Assembly: GCF_001656035.1 (NCBI RefSeq)
Contig: NZ_CP010029.1
Span: forward strand, 3,217,831-3,281,830
Length of the DNA: 64,000 nucleotides
Source: Yersinia entomophaga
Lineage (GTDB): Bacteria > Pseudomonadota > Gammaproteobacteria > Enterobacterales > Enterobacteriaceae
Reading direction: 5' to 3'
Both the position numbers and the translations under genes were made by a program. Of the stretch, positions 16,956-25,689 are shown piece after piece. A model generated the notes under the pieces. That model saw only the letters and a list, made by a program, of their open reading frames with translations, was not told the origin of the DNA and ran no database searches. Each line of letters begins with the position of its first letter. Position 1 is the first letter of the stretch.

Positions 16956-17612
16956 ATGCCTGATGACATATCGCTTATTGCAATAATAGCAATTGCTTCA
17001 CTCTTGCCATTTATTATAGCTTCCGGAACCTGTTTTTTAAAGATATCAATTGTTCTTATTATGGTCCGTAATGCTATGGGAGTACAACAAATCCCGTCTA
17101 ATATTGCATTGAACGGAATCGCACTACTTCTTTCTCTCTTTGTGATGATGCCCGTAATCAGTGACATCAATGAGTACTCAAAGACGCGGAAAGTAATAGT
17201 AACAGATTCAATATCGATTGAAGAATTTATTGATGGAGGGCTAGGGAAATATAAATATTATTTGAAGAAATACGCTGATCCTGAATTGATTTCATTTTTT
17301 GAGTCTGTTCAACTGGGGCGTAGCGAGGAAGAGATTGATATTGAAAACGAAGGTGCATCGCTATTTTCACTTTTACCGGCTTATGCACTCAGTGAGATAA
17401 AGTCTGCTTTTGAAATTGGTTTTTATATTTACCTGCCTTTTGTTGTGATTGATTTAATTATCTCAAGCATACTGTTGGCACTAGGTATGATGATGATGAG
17501 TCCGGTTACAATTTCTGTTCCTATAAAGCTTATTCTATTCGTGGCTATAGATGGATGGTCCCTGATATCTAAAGGATTAATTATGCAATACATGGAACTT
17601 TCTCAGCAATAG
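16956..17612 (+). CDS. sctR: T3SS export-gate membrane protein SctR (SpaP/Spa24)
   Basis: A 218-residue FliP-family membrane protein, five copies of which form the core of the export gate. Four hydrophobic segments are visible, two N-terminal and two C-terminal around a polar periplasmic loop. Family motifs include FIIASGTCFLKISIVLIMVR, the GVQQIPSNIALNGIALLLSL region and PVTISVPIKLILFVAIDGW. Six bases separate it from sctQ and three from sctS. Confidence 0.96.
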   Translation: MPDDISLIAIIAIASLLPFIIASGTCFLKISIVLIMVRNAMGVQQIPSNIALNGIALLLSLFVMMPVISDINEYSKTRKVIVTDSISIEEFIDGGLGKYKYYLKKYADPELISFFESVQLGRSEEEIDIENEGASLFSLLPAYALSEIKSAFEIGFYIYLPFVVIDLIISSILLALGMMMMSPVTISVPIKLILFVAIDGWSLISKGLIMQYMELSQQ

Positions 17613-17615
17613 CTT

Positions 17616-17879
17616 ATGGAACAGATAATTTATGCAAGCAATAAGGCATTGTTACTCATCGTTATTCTATCCGCTATTCCTGTATTGGTTGCGACTATAG
17701 TTGGGCTATTTGTCGGATTAATACAGACGGTAACTCAGCTACAGGAGCAAACTTTGCCTTTTGGTTTGAAATTACTAGCAGTATTCGGCTCGTTATTTAT
17801 GATGTCAGGATGGTTAGCAGATAAAATAACGAGTTATACCCTAGAGGTTTTATCTATTGCGCTTCAACCGCTAACCTAA
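17616..17879 (+). CDS. sctS: T3SS export-gate membrane protein SctS (SpaQ/Spa9)
   Basis: An 87-residue FliQ-family protein with two membrane helices (about 12-35 and 50-72) around the conserved TQLQEQTLPFGLKL loop that closes the gate. Length matches SpaQ (86). It sits tightly between sctR and sctT. Confidence 0.96.
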   Translation: MEQIIYASNKALLLIVILSAIPVLVATIVGLFVGLIQTVTQLQEQTLPFGLKLLAVFGSLFMMSGWLADKITSYTLEVLSIALQPLT

Positions 17880-17886
17880 ATGTTGT

Positions 17887-18681
17887 ATGAATAATAATAC
17901 TATTAACTTATATATTTCTTTATACGATACCTTTAGCTCTGGCATGATAACGCTCAGTATTGCCTATTTACGCATTGCTCCAGTTTTCTTTCTCTTGCCT
18001 TTTTTAAACACTAAACTTCTAAATGGAATAGTGATTAAGAATAGCCTAATTATTTATATAATTTTAGGTCTGTGGCCATATTTATCCGTAGGTGATGATG
18101 TCAGAGAGCAGCGAGAAATTATTGATATTGTATTATATGAACTATTAATCGGCATTATCTTTGCTTTTCTAATTTGCTTACCCTTCTTTGTAGCTAATAT
18201 TATCGGTGAGATAATTGATAATCAGCGAGGTGCGACAATTAGTGATACGATTGATCCTGCTAATGGCATTGAGTCATCTGAGTTTTCTGCATTTCTTAAT
18301 TACTTGATATGCATGATTTTCTTAGCTGATGGCGGGGTGTATAAATTAGTCGCGGCTTTTGCTGATAGTTATCGCATGATGCCATTCTGTCAGGGTTTTT
18401 CTCATTTTGAACCACTGATAATTGGGGCTTGGTTAAATTCATTGGTGAGCCAAGGGTTGATACTGGCATCACCGGTTTTGGTGACATTATTTCTTAGTGA
18501 GGTTGCACTGGGGCTATATTCACGTTTTTGCCCGCAACTTAATGCCTTTTCCCTCTCTCTAGCGATAAAGTCTATTATTGCATTTAGCGTTTTTTTGCTT
18601 TATTTCCATAATGAAATACCGTCAATATTAGTATCTATGGTAGACATGTCTCTTTTATTGGATATTTTTACGCTTAAATAA
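17887..18681 (+). CDS. sctT: T3SS export-gate membrane protein SctT (SpaR/Spa29)
   Basis: A 264-residue FliR-family protein that caps the SctR5-SctS4-SctT1 export gate. Several membrane helices are seen, with family motifs LRIAPVFFLLPFLN, GEIIDNQRGATISDTIDP and FLSEVALGLYSRFCPQLNAF. Length equals SpaR (263). The start lies seven bases after the sctS stop. Confidence 0.95.
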   Translation: MNNNTINLYISLYDTFSSGMITLSIAYLRIAPVFFLLPFLNTKLLNGIVIKNSLIIYIILGLWPYLSVGDDVREQREIIDIVLYELLIGIIFAFLICLPFFVANIIGEIIDNQRGATISDTIDPANGIESSEFSAFLNYLICMIFLADGGVYKLVAAFADSYRMMPFCQGFSHFEPLIIGAWLNSLVSQGLILASPVLVTLFLSEVALGLYSRFCPQLNAFSLSLAIKSIIAFSVFLLYFHNEIPSILVSMVDMSLLLDIFTLK

Positions 18682-18736
18682 ATTAAGTTATTTTTATTTG
18701 AATTTCGATGAAGTATATTTTTTATTTGGGAATAGA

Positions 18737-19867
18737 ATGGCAGAGAAGACAGAGAAGCCTACTGACAAAAAGATCCGCGATTCGGCGAAAAAAGGGCAGA
18801 GCTTTAAAGGAAAGGATCTGGTTGCTGCAGCGGTTTTAGTTTGTGGTTCCCTGGCAATTAGTGGGTTCTCGAGTCTTGAGAATATAGGTGAATTGCTACA
18901 AAAGGTACTACTATCGCCAAAAGAGATTAACATACCTGCCTATCTAGATGAGTTGTATCGAATTTTTCTCTATGCCGTAGTGCCTGTTTTGTTATTCTGT
19001 TTATTGCCTGGGGTTTTACTTTCTTTATTACAAAGTCGTTTCAGGCTGGCAACAGAGGCGTTAAAAATAAACTTCTCGCACCTTAATCCAATCTCTGGGA
19101 TGAAAAAGATATTTGGCATAAGGCCATTAAAAGAATTAGTTAAGGCAATTTTATATTTGTTGTCTTTCTCTACATCAATTTATATATTCATCATGGTATG
19201 GAAACGAGATGTATTTATGCTTTATCAGTCTCAGCTAAGTGAAATGATAGAGCAATGGTCATGGCTGTGCGTTGTTTTTATTTTTTTATTTCTCTCGTCA
19301 TCATTAATATTGTTGCTTCTGGATACTTTGGCTGAGATTTATCTGTTTATTAAGGATTTAAGAATGGAGAAGCAAGAAGTTAAAAAGGAATATAAAGAAA
19401 GTGAAGGAGATCCAATTATAAAACATGCGCGAAAAACAATACATATGGATATTCTGTCAGAGGAAACAAAGCATAGTATAAAAAGCTCTCAACTCGTGAT
19501 GGCTAATCCAACACATATTGCATTAGGTATTTATTTCGATCCAGAAGTCGCAGATTTCCCTGTTGTAATAGTTAAAGCAAAGAATGCAGAAGCGCTCGCG
19601 GTTATCGCTTTTGCCGAATCGGAAGGTATTCCTGTTGTAAGAGATATTATTTTAGCACGCAGAATCTACCGTAATAGTAATATTTTTAGTTTTGTCCGAG
19701 ACAATGACATGCTGGATGTAATTAATATTATTATTTGGCTAAAAAGAATAGAATTAGAGAAGATGGGTATATATCTTCCTCCTGCAGAAGAGCTTGTTGA
19801 AGAAGTGAAATCTGATACCAGTAGTGGAATCGATAGTGATGATTCTAATAACGTTAATAATCAGTAG
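18737..19867 (+). CDS. sctU: T3SS autoprotease export switch SctU (SpaS/Spa40)
   Basis: A 376-residue FlhB-family protein. Four membrane helices (about 25-205) precede the cytoplasmic autoprotease domain with the self-cleavage site NPTH at 257-260, which switches export from needle parts to translocators. The ATG at 18737 (MAEKTEKPTDKKIRDSAKKG) is chosen because it matches the SpaS N-terminus; an in-frame ATG at 18698 would add 13 unlikely residues. The C-terminal tail is about 20 residues longer than in SpaS and rich in Asp, Ser and Asn. Last gene of this operon. Confidence 0.95.
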   Translation: MAEKTEKPTDKKIRDSAKKGQSFKGKDLVAAAVLVCGSLAISGFSSLENIGELLQKVLLSPKEINIPAYLDELYRIFLYAVVPVLLFCLLPGVLLSLLQSRFRLATEALKINFSHLNPISGMKKIFGIRPLKELVKAILYLLSFSTSIYIFIMVWKRDVFMLYQSQLSEMIEQWSWLCVVFIFLFLSSSLILLLLDTLAEIYLFIKDLRMEKQEVKKEYKESEGDPIIKHARKTIHMDILSEETKHSIKSSQLVMANPTHIALGIYFDPEVADFPVVIVKAKNAEALAVIAFAESEGIPVVRDIILARRIYRNSNIFSFVRDNDMLDVINIIIWLKRIELEKMGIYLPPAEELVEEVKSDTSSGIDSDDSNNVNNQ

Positions 19868-19940
19868 AGCAAATGTATTATGATGACTATAAATGATTAT
19901 AGGTTTTTTATGGTTTTTATAATTATTTCTATATTTCCCA

Positions 19941-19982
19941 ATCGTTTTTTAAAAGATAGTTAGCGTAAGTGTCGTCTAGACT
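19941..19982 (+). promoter_or_regulatory. MxiE-box-like activator site and -10 element before the sicA-sip operon
   Basis: atcgttttttaaaag at 19941-19955 matches 14 of 15 bases of the core of the Shigella MxiE box (consensus GTATCG followed by seven T, A, N, A, G). A -10-like tagact lies at 19977-19982, 21 bases after the box; in Shigella the box spans about -49 to -33, leaving roughly 20 bases before the -10. The translocator operon begins 50 bases further on. The match and spacing are seen in the sequence; function is inferred from the InvF/MxiE-like regulator encoded in the same island. Confidence 0.6.
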
Positions 19983-20031
19983 GACCTTGGTATATCAGGG
20001 CTGTTTGGCTATATAACATAAGGAGAGCGCG

Positions 20032-20544
20032 ATGAGTGAATCAAAGAATGTAGAACAGGCTCTGATAAATACTGCCATTACTGAAGATGAGAAATATATT
20101 GATGATGTCTGTCAGGCATTGTTGGATGGTATAACATTTAAAGATATACATGATATTCCTGAGTCTACAATGCAAGGAATCTATGCATACGCTTATGAGT
20201 TTTATCATCAAGGTAAGTTAGACGAAGCAGAAACTTTTTTCAGATTCCTCAGTATTTATGATTTTTACAATTCTGATTATGTCATGGGATTAGCAGCAGT
20301 TTATCAATTAAAAAAACGCTTTGACAAAGCAACAGAATTATATGCATTGGCATTTATGCTAGCGAAAGACGATTACCGACCACTATTTCATGCAGGGCAA
20401 TGCAACTTGATGCTAAAAAAAACTTCGGCGGCTTTGCATTGTTTTGAGACTACGGTGATTAATACGACTAATGCTGAGTTAAAACAGAAGGCTCAGGCTT
20501 ATTTGTCTGCTCTCAAACAAAACTTGGAAGAAAATCGATCCTGA
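20032..20544 (+). CDS. sicA: Translocator chaperone and co-activator (SicA/IpgC/SycB)
   Basis: A 170-residue class II chaperone with three tetratricopeptide-like repeats (about 35-140; GIYAYAYEFYHQGKLDEAET, then RPLFHAGQCNLMLKK). It keeps the two pore-forming translocators apart and soluble. In SPI-1, Shigella and Ysa the same protein, once freed by secretion, partners the AraC-type regulator (InvF, MxiE, YsaE). A good ribosome site (aaggag) precedes the ATG. It heads the translocator operon behind a MxiE-box-like site. Confidence 0.95.
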   Translation: MSESKNVEQALINTAITEDEKYIDDVCQALLDGITFKDIHDIPESTMQGIYAYAYEFYHQGKLDEAETFFRFLSIYDFYNSDYVMGLAAVYQLKKRFDKATELYALAFMLAKDDYRPLFHAGQCNLMLKKTSAALHCFETTVINTTNAELKQKAQAYLSALKQNLEENRS

Positions 20545-20586
20545 TGTACGGGGCAGGGACGATAAATTTATTTAAAGGAATATATT

Positions 20587-22518
20587 ATGACTATTGACCC
20601 CAGTAAGCTTACCAGAGAAAGAATTAATCATGCTTTATCTTTTGTTGCTGCGGGAGTGGGGCCGGGTGGGTTATTGATCGCGAAAGATAATGCCGGCAAA
20701 GAAGTTTTGGCTCTTGAGGATGCCTGTCGAGAATTAGCTGCAGAGGAACAATTGAGCCGGCAACGCAAAGGTATTAACGGAGCCCCGTTGCTAACGAAAC
20801 CGCAGCTTATGACAAAGGCTCCCTTGGCGAGCCGGTTGCAGAATATTGCCCATTCTGATAATCGTCCTGCTGAGGGTAATTTAACGAAAGAGGCTACGCC
20901 ATTAACCACGGGTAATTACCTAAATGGCAATACGGCATTACTGCAAGCCATGCTCAACTTACAGGATATTTTCCATAAAGATACCATCGGTAATATGCAG
21001 AATCGGCTGAAACAGCTCAACGTCGAATCTGAAACAATTCACCTTCAAGGTCATGCTTTAGTGGCCTCTTTTGAGGAAGTGAATATTGAGCTGCGCGCGG
21101 CAAACCAACGAACGAAAATGTATATAGAAGACGTTGAAAAAGAACGTCATTTATTAAATATTTTAAAAGCGAAGGGCAGTTCGGTTGCTCAAAACGCACG
21201 TTCTTTAGGCTCACAACCTGCATTTAGTGTAGAAACTGGCCCAGTGCAAAAGTATATAGCGGCCTTCCCCGAAACTGTGGGTTCTAATGCCCAAACTCCC
21301 CCTTATCCACAATCTGAACTGACTCGTGTAGATAAGGAAATTGCTACGCTTCAAGTACGTTTGGATGCAAAAGAGAAACAGGCCGCTTGTGCAGTTACTG
21401 ATGCTTTGGCTATAGCAAAAAAAGCTTCCACCTCGCATGAGGAAATAGAAAAGTTTCTTACAGAAATTGGTAATCGCGCACCCGGTAGTATAGATAAGGA
21501 AAAGCATATTAGTGCGTTAGGACAACTCGCGATTCTCTCTGCTCTGCTGAAAGAGCTGATTGGCAAATTGAATCTTGATAATGCGTTACGACAAAAGGCT
21601 ATTCTGGAAAAGATAGACGAAACCGCTTGTCGTGATGCAGAAAACAAAGCTAAAGAGTGTGAGGCATCGCAAAAAAAAGCCGAAGAGACCAGTAAGGCGG
21701 CATCCTGCGCTAGTAAAATTCTTAGTTACGTGATGATCGCTGTTTCAGTTGTTGCCACGGTCGCTACTCTCGGTGCTGCGTCTGCATTAATGGTTTGTGT
21801 TGCAGCGGTCGGTATTGCTATGGCGGTGGCAGACGTAGTGCTTGAAGCAACAGGAAATAGTAGCTTAATGCAAATGCTAGCCAAAGAAATCGCCACTGGT
21901 ATAACCAATGCCCTGATTGCCTGTGGCGTACCCAAGGAAAAAGCGGAGGACATTGGTAAAATTGTTGGCGTTGTATTGGCGGCTGTTGCTTTCCTTCTTA
22001 TTTCTCTGGTTTCATTGTCATCATTCGTAAAAAATATGGCATCGTCTCTTGCTAAATTAATCGGTAATGGTGTGCTGAAAGCAGGTGCAAAATTACTGCC
22101 CAAAGCCGCAGCGCATGCTGTAGGGAATACGGCTGGGAAGGTAGGGGATAGTCTGAATCAAGGCATTAGCCGTATAGGAAAGGCAATTAATAACTCAGTA
22201 AATATTGGTGAGACGACTTTGCGCAAGGTAGAAATTGGCTCCAAAGTAACAGGAGCTGCTGTGAATGTGAATAACGTAGCGATATCTGGAACGCTAAATA
22301 TTATTTCTGCTGATTATAACTTAGACGCAAAAAATATATTTGCAGATTTAACATTAAATACAGAGTTTATTCGTTCAATAAACGAATTGATTCGGCGCAT
22401 AATGGAGACACTTTCAACATTTACGAAAGTAGGCGCTGAACATTTGGACAATATGATTGAAGGGATATATCAATCTCAACAAAATCAGTTGGCCGTGGTT
22501 AGACGTATTGCGAGCTAA
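20587..22518 (+). CDS. sipB: T3SS translocator SipB/IpaB (YspB-like)
   Basis: The larger pore-forming translocator, 643 residues (SipB 593, IpaB 580). The N-terminal half is a long coiled coil (about 110-350). Two membrane segments lie at about 381-418 (VMIAVSVVATVATLGAASAL and onward) and 458-480 (IVGVVLAAVAFLLISLVSL), separated by KEIATGITNALIACGVPKEK, all typical of IpaB/SipB. It inserts into the host membrane with the SipC-like protein. Preceded by SicA, its chaperone. Confidence 0.95.
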   Translation: MTIDPSKLTRERINHALSFVAAGVGPGGLLIAKDNAGKEVLALEDACRELAAEEQLSRQRKGINGAPLLTKPQLMTKAPLASRLQNIAHSDNRPAEGNLTKEATPLTTGNYLNGNTALLQAMLNLQDIFHKDTIGNMQNRLKQLNVESETIHLQGHALVASFEEVNIELRAANQRTKMYIEDVEKERHLLNILKAKGSSVAQNARSLGSQPAFSVETGPVQKYIAAFPETVGSNAQTPPYPQSELTRVDKEIATLQVRLDAKEKQAACAVTDALAIAKKASTSHEEIEKFLTEIGNRAPGSIDKEKHISALGQLAILSALLKELIGKLNLDNALRQKAILEKIDETACRDAENKAKECEASQKKAEETSKAASCASKILSYVMIAVSVVATVATLGAASALMVCVAAVGIAMAVADVVLEATGNSSLMQMLAKEIATGITNALIACGVPKEKAEDIGKIVGVVLAAVAFLLISLVSLSSFVKNMASSLAKLIGNGVLKAGAKLLPKAAAHAVGNTAGKVGDSLNQGISRIGKAINNSVNIGETTLRKVEIGSKVTGAAVNVNNVAISGTLNIISADYNLDAKNIFADLTLNTEFIRSINELIRRIMETLSTFTKVGAEHLDNMIEGIYQSQQNQLAVVRRIAS

Positions 22519-22576
22519 TTGTTTCGTGATATTACCTGATTATTAAAACAGTTTAATCTCGATAAATGGAGTTATT

Positions 22577-23809
22577 ATGAGTTCAAACTTTAATGTCAAA
22601 TCCCAAGCGCCTGTTTATCATCCTGCGATAAACTCCGATCAAAAAAATAGTCCAATAAATTCTAGTGAATCAGCTGAGGGAACAATAAATAGTTTAAATT
22701 TAAACTCGTTATCTGGATTACAAGATGGATCATTAAAACTTCCAAACTCGGGAGTGACTCTTGTATCCCCTCAGAAAGAAATCGATGAAAGTGTTTTAGC
22801 TGGTTTATCCAAAAATTTGAATGAATTCATGCAATTGTATTCTAAGAATGCTCCTCATAAAAGATATTCGCCAAACTCAGAGTTACAACAGACCCAGTCA
22901 GATTATTTTACAAACGTACTCGCACCTGAGTTTCTACATAAAATTTCTGGAGCCTTGATTGCACGCGAGATTGGTGTAGATAGAGTCTCCCACTTTGATG
23001 GGTTTACTTCAGATAATTTAATGATATTCATCAGATCTATGATACAGCGACAACGGATGACTGCGGATGAAAGTAACGCCAAGATAAACATCTTCCTAGC
23101 TTCGCTAAGCGCTACAATGGCTGAAAATGCAGCAGATTCAACAATAAAAGAGGGCAAGCAGCAACTGATCGGGGCCATATTCAGCTTTGTTATCGGTTCT
23201 GTCATGGTGGGCGCCGGTAGCGGTATACAGCTACGTGGCTTAAATAAGCAAAATAGGATGCTGAATGCAGAAGTTGAACAGCAGCAGCCGAATATTGCTA
23301 CTAATAAAGTTGGTGACGTCAGGCAGAGCCTTAATGTTATGGATTCAAGAGGTGCCAGCATGAATGCGGTTGGCACAATGAAAAATAATAAAATAGGAAC
23401 GCTAAATGAACCAAGAGAAAGGATGTCTTCCAAAGAAATACATAATCATCCCAAAGATAAGATACAAATAAAAGCAGAGCGAGAACGACCCCAAGATCTT
23501 AATTCATCGTTGAGTACGGCCAAGCCAAACCGCCATACTGGGCGTAAATTGGAGATAGTTGGCATGGCTATTTCTAATATGGCGACTACTGGTGGTCAGA
23601 TGGTTTCGGGTATCAACATGGCGGAAGTTAAAACTATTGAAGCCAACAAGATGATACAAAACACTGCCGCAGATATAACTCAAACTATTTTAAGAGAAAA
23701 AGAAAGAGCCGCTAGCTCTCTTAATGATATGTTTAAAAGCATGCAGGACACTATTAACGGGATAATCGCTGGTCAAAATATGACATCTGCAAAAATTATT
23801 CGTGGCTAA
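22577..23809 (+). CDS. sipC: T3SS translocator SipC/IpaC (YspC-like)
   Basis: The second translocator, 410 residues (SipC 409). A polar N-terminal secretion region precedes helices and one main membrane segment at about 195-217 (QLIGAIFSFVIGSVMVGAGS). The C-terminal region (about 320-410) is helical and ends in a short basic tail; in SipC and IpaC that end acts on host actin. The middle (about 220-320) is variable and Asn/Lys rich. Fifty-eight bases after sipB, with its own ribosome site. Confidence 0.9.
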   Translation: MSSNFNVKSQAPVYHPAINSDQKNSPINSSESAEGTINSLNLNSLSGLQDGSLKLPNSGVTLVSPQKEIDESVLAGLSKNLNEFMQLYSKNAPHKRYSPNSELQQTQSDYFTNVLAPEFLHKISGALIAREIGVDRVSHFDGFTSDNLMIFIRSMIQRQRMTADESNAKINIFLASLSATMAENAADSTIKEGKQQLIGAIFSFVIGSVMVGAGSGIQLRGLNKQNRMLNAEVEQQQPNIATNKVGDVRQSLNVMDSRGASMNAVGTMKNNKIGTLNEPRERMSSKEIHNHPKDKIQIKAERERPQDLNSSLSTAKPNRHTGRKLEIVGMAISNMATTGGQMVSGINMAEVKTIEANKMIQNTAADITQTILREKERAASSLNDMFKSMQDTINGIIAGQNMTSAKIIRG

Positions 23810-23835
23810 GATATTTAAATTAAGGAATCATAGTT

Positions 23836-24861
23836 ATGATAATATCTACAGTGAACGCATTGCCGATCAAGCAGAATTCTAGTCAGATTGAATCGTTACA
23901 TTCTACGTTGAATGGTGGGGGAGGCGATGTTATCAATAGCGACTTTTTTGATTCTATTATATCACGTTACCAAGATGGTAATAATCATCCGAATTTAATA
24001 AGTGATTGGTTAAGTTTATTGGCGAGTGACAATGATGGGGTAAGAAGATTGATCGCGGTGGAAAAAACGGGTGTAACGAAAGGAGATACTCAACGTGTCA
24101 TTAACCGTGTGTCAGATGATATTCATGATAAATATGAAATATTATCTTCAAAATATAATCATGATGAAATAAATATACCTCCACATATAAAAAGTTTGAT
24201 TGAAGTTGTAGATATTGGTTATGAAGATTTTCAGAGTAAGCATAAAGAAATAGTTGAGAGATATAGTAAGTATTACGAAGCTTTTAGTGAGGGACTCAGT
24301 GCGCAGTCAAAATATGTTGGGGCTGGGAGTGATGCAAATAAAATTGATTTTAAAAAACGGAGTTTTGCCGCTAGTCTAAACGATAAACTTATTATCTATA
24401 GTCATGAACCGAGTTTTTATGATGCAGAAACTGGCAAAATAAATGAAAATGCTTTTTCAAATGTAAAAACACTTTATACGTTAACGGGTGATGAAAAAAG
24501 ATTTAATTACTGGAAGAAGGAACTGTCACCTGAATTAAATGTAACTTGGGATAAAGAGAAAGGATATATTTATGTTTTACCTAATCTGGATAATTTAAAG
24601 AGTATATTTAAAAGTCTTGAGAATTCTGATGGGGTAATAATAAATAACCTTAGTGGAAATGATGACATCGCTACCGCAACTTATCAAGCATGGCAGGCAG
24701 GGAACGACAGTATAAAGAACCGGCAGCAAAATGCTCTTAACCAGCTTACGGAGAAATATGGTCATCATCTCAATAAGTTGGAAAACTTAATTCAGTTCTT
24801 GATTAGAGCTATAGAAGATCACGCCAAATCCAATGAACCAACGTTAAGAATTCTAGCGTAG
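23836..24861 (+). CDS. sipD: T3SS needle-tip protein SipD/IpaD (YspD-like)
   Basis: A 341-residue hydrophilic tip protein (SipD 343) that caps the needle and senses host contact. The central coiled coil is formed by helices near 130-160 and the long C-terminal helix (about 285-330; RQQNALNQLTEKYGHHLNKL), the element that fits into the needle. The segment WKKELSPELNVTWDKEKGYI matches the conserved IpaD/SipD domain. Follows sipC by 26 bases. Confidence 0.93.
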   Translation: MIISTVNALPIKQNSSQIESLHSTLNGGGGDVINSDFFDSIISRYQDGNNHPNLISDWLSLLASDNDGVRRLIAVEKTGVTKGDTQRVINRVSDDIHDKYEILSSKYNHDEINIPPHIKSLIEVVDIGYEDFQSKHKEIVERYSKYYEAFSEGLSAQSKYVGAGSDANKIDFKKRSFAASLNDKLIIYSHEPSFYDAETGKINENAFSNVKTLYTLTGDEKRFNYWKKELSPELNVTWDKEKGYIYVLPNLDNLKSIFKSLENSDGVIINNLSGNDDIATATYQAWQAGNDSIKNRQQNALNQLTEKYGHHLNKLENLIQFLIRAIEDHAKSNEPTLRILA

Positions 24862-24873
24862 CAAAGGGATATT

Positions 24874-25155
24874 ATGTCTGACACAAATAGGTTCGCCAAC
24901 ACTCACGATGTTTTATACGTTGGTATATTACAATGGTTGCAGAAAAGTCTTGTTACGATAACTAATTGTCCTCTGTCGAAAATAAATCCGGATGCCAGAC
25001 TAATACTGGATTTGCATATAGACTCTCTAGAAATATTAGAGTTGGTTATTGAGGTAGAGAAAGAAACGGCTAAGCCGTTAGCTGATGATGTTTGGCATAA
25101 ATGGAATACGATAAATGATATCGTAGAATATATAAAACTGACGAAGATAAGGTGA
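24874..25155 (+). CDS. iacP: T3SS-associated acyl carrier protein (IacP/AcpY-like)
   Basis: A 93-residue acyl carrier protein. The phosphopantetheine attachment motif is intact as HIDSLEILELV with Ser51. Salmonella IacP and Y. enterocolitica AcpY occupy the same position after the translocators and support their secretion; the molecular target is still debated. Twelve bases after sipD and the last gene of the island. Low GC agrees with the island rather than with the core genome that begins about 150 bases later. Confidence 0.93.
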   Translation: MSDTNRFANTHDVLYVGILQWLQKSLVTITNCPLSKINPDARLILDLHIDSLEILELVIEVEKETAKPLADDVWHKWNTINDIVEYIKLTKIR

Positions 25156-25302
25156 GTGTATATTCTGCATTCGATGTAATTTAAAATATCGTCATTATAA
25201 AACCCGAATCAGTATATTAAACTTTAATAAGCAGGTTGTGGTTTTACGCGGCTGGTTTCTATTCTAATATGATGAATCCATCTTTTTACGATGAGTTAAT
25301 CA

Positions 25303-25689
25303 ATGCTATCAGTTAAATATCCGTTGCTCCTGCTATTACCACTATTGCTCGTTAATGGGTGTCAGCGGCCAACAAATAGGGCTCCAGTAGTGGAGACACC
25401 ACAGCAGATTGAACAGCTATCTGCACTGATTTCTGGTGCCATGTATTTGCGACAGGAATGCCAAAGGAAAGATATTCCTGATGAATCAATACTTATGCAA
25501 ACGGCGGTAAAACTGGCAATGGAGCGAAATTGGGATACCAAAGCACCAGCTTATCAAGCGCTGAAAGGGAAAAGTCAGGCACGTTATCAGGCTCTTGTGG
25601 AAGAAATTGGCACCGATAATAATCAATGTCCTTCTCTTAACCTGCTACTGGCTGATTTTGCCTATGAAGCTCGGCGTAACATGAAATGA
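25303..25689 (+). CDS. gspS: Type II secretion pilotin lipoprotein (GspS; PulS/OutS family)
   Basis: A 128-residue lipoprotein with Cys20 in LLLVNGC. The mature part is a small helical bundle with the PulS/OutS pattern: QQIEQLSALISGAMYLRQEC at the start and NQCPSLNLLLADF near the end. The two cysteines are expected to form the family disulfide. Pilotins of this class bring the GspD secretin to the outer membrane. Its 3' end overlaps the convergent prepilin peptidase gene by 45 bases. No other type II secretion gene is in the window. Confidence 0.85.
   Translation: MLSVKYPLLLLLPLLLVNGCQRPTNRAPVVETPQQIEQLSALISGAMYLRQECQRKDIPDESILMQTAVKLAMERNWDTKAPAYQALKGKSQARYQALVEEIGTDNNQCPSLNLLLADFAYEARRNMK

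Noticed and set aside
21726..23433. Long leftward open frames inside sipB and sipC
   Set aside because: They are antisense to clear translocator genes, without ribosome sites, and their products are typical low-complexity shadow translations.
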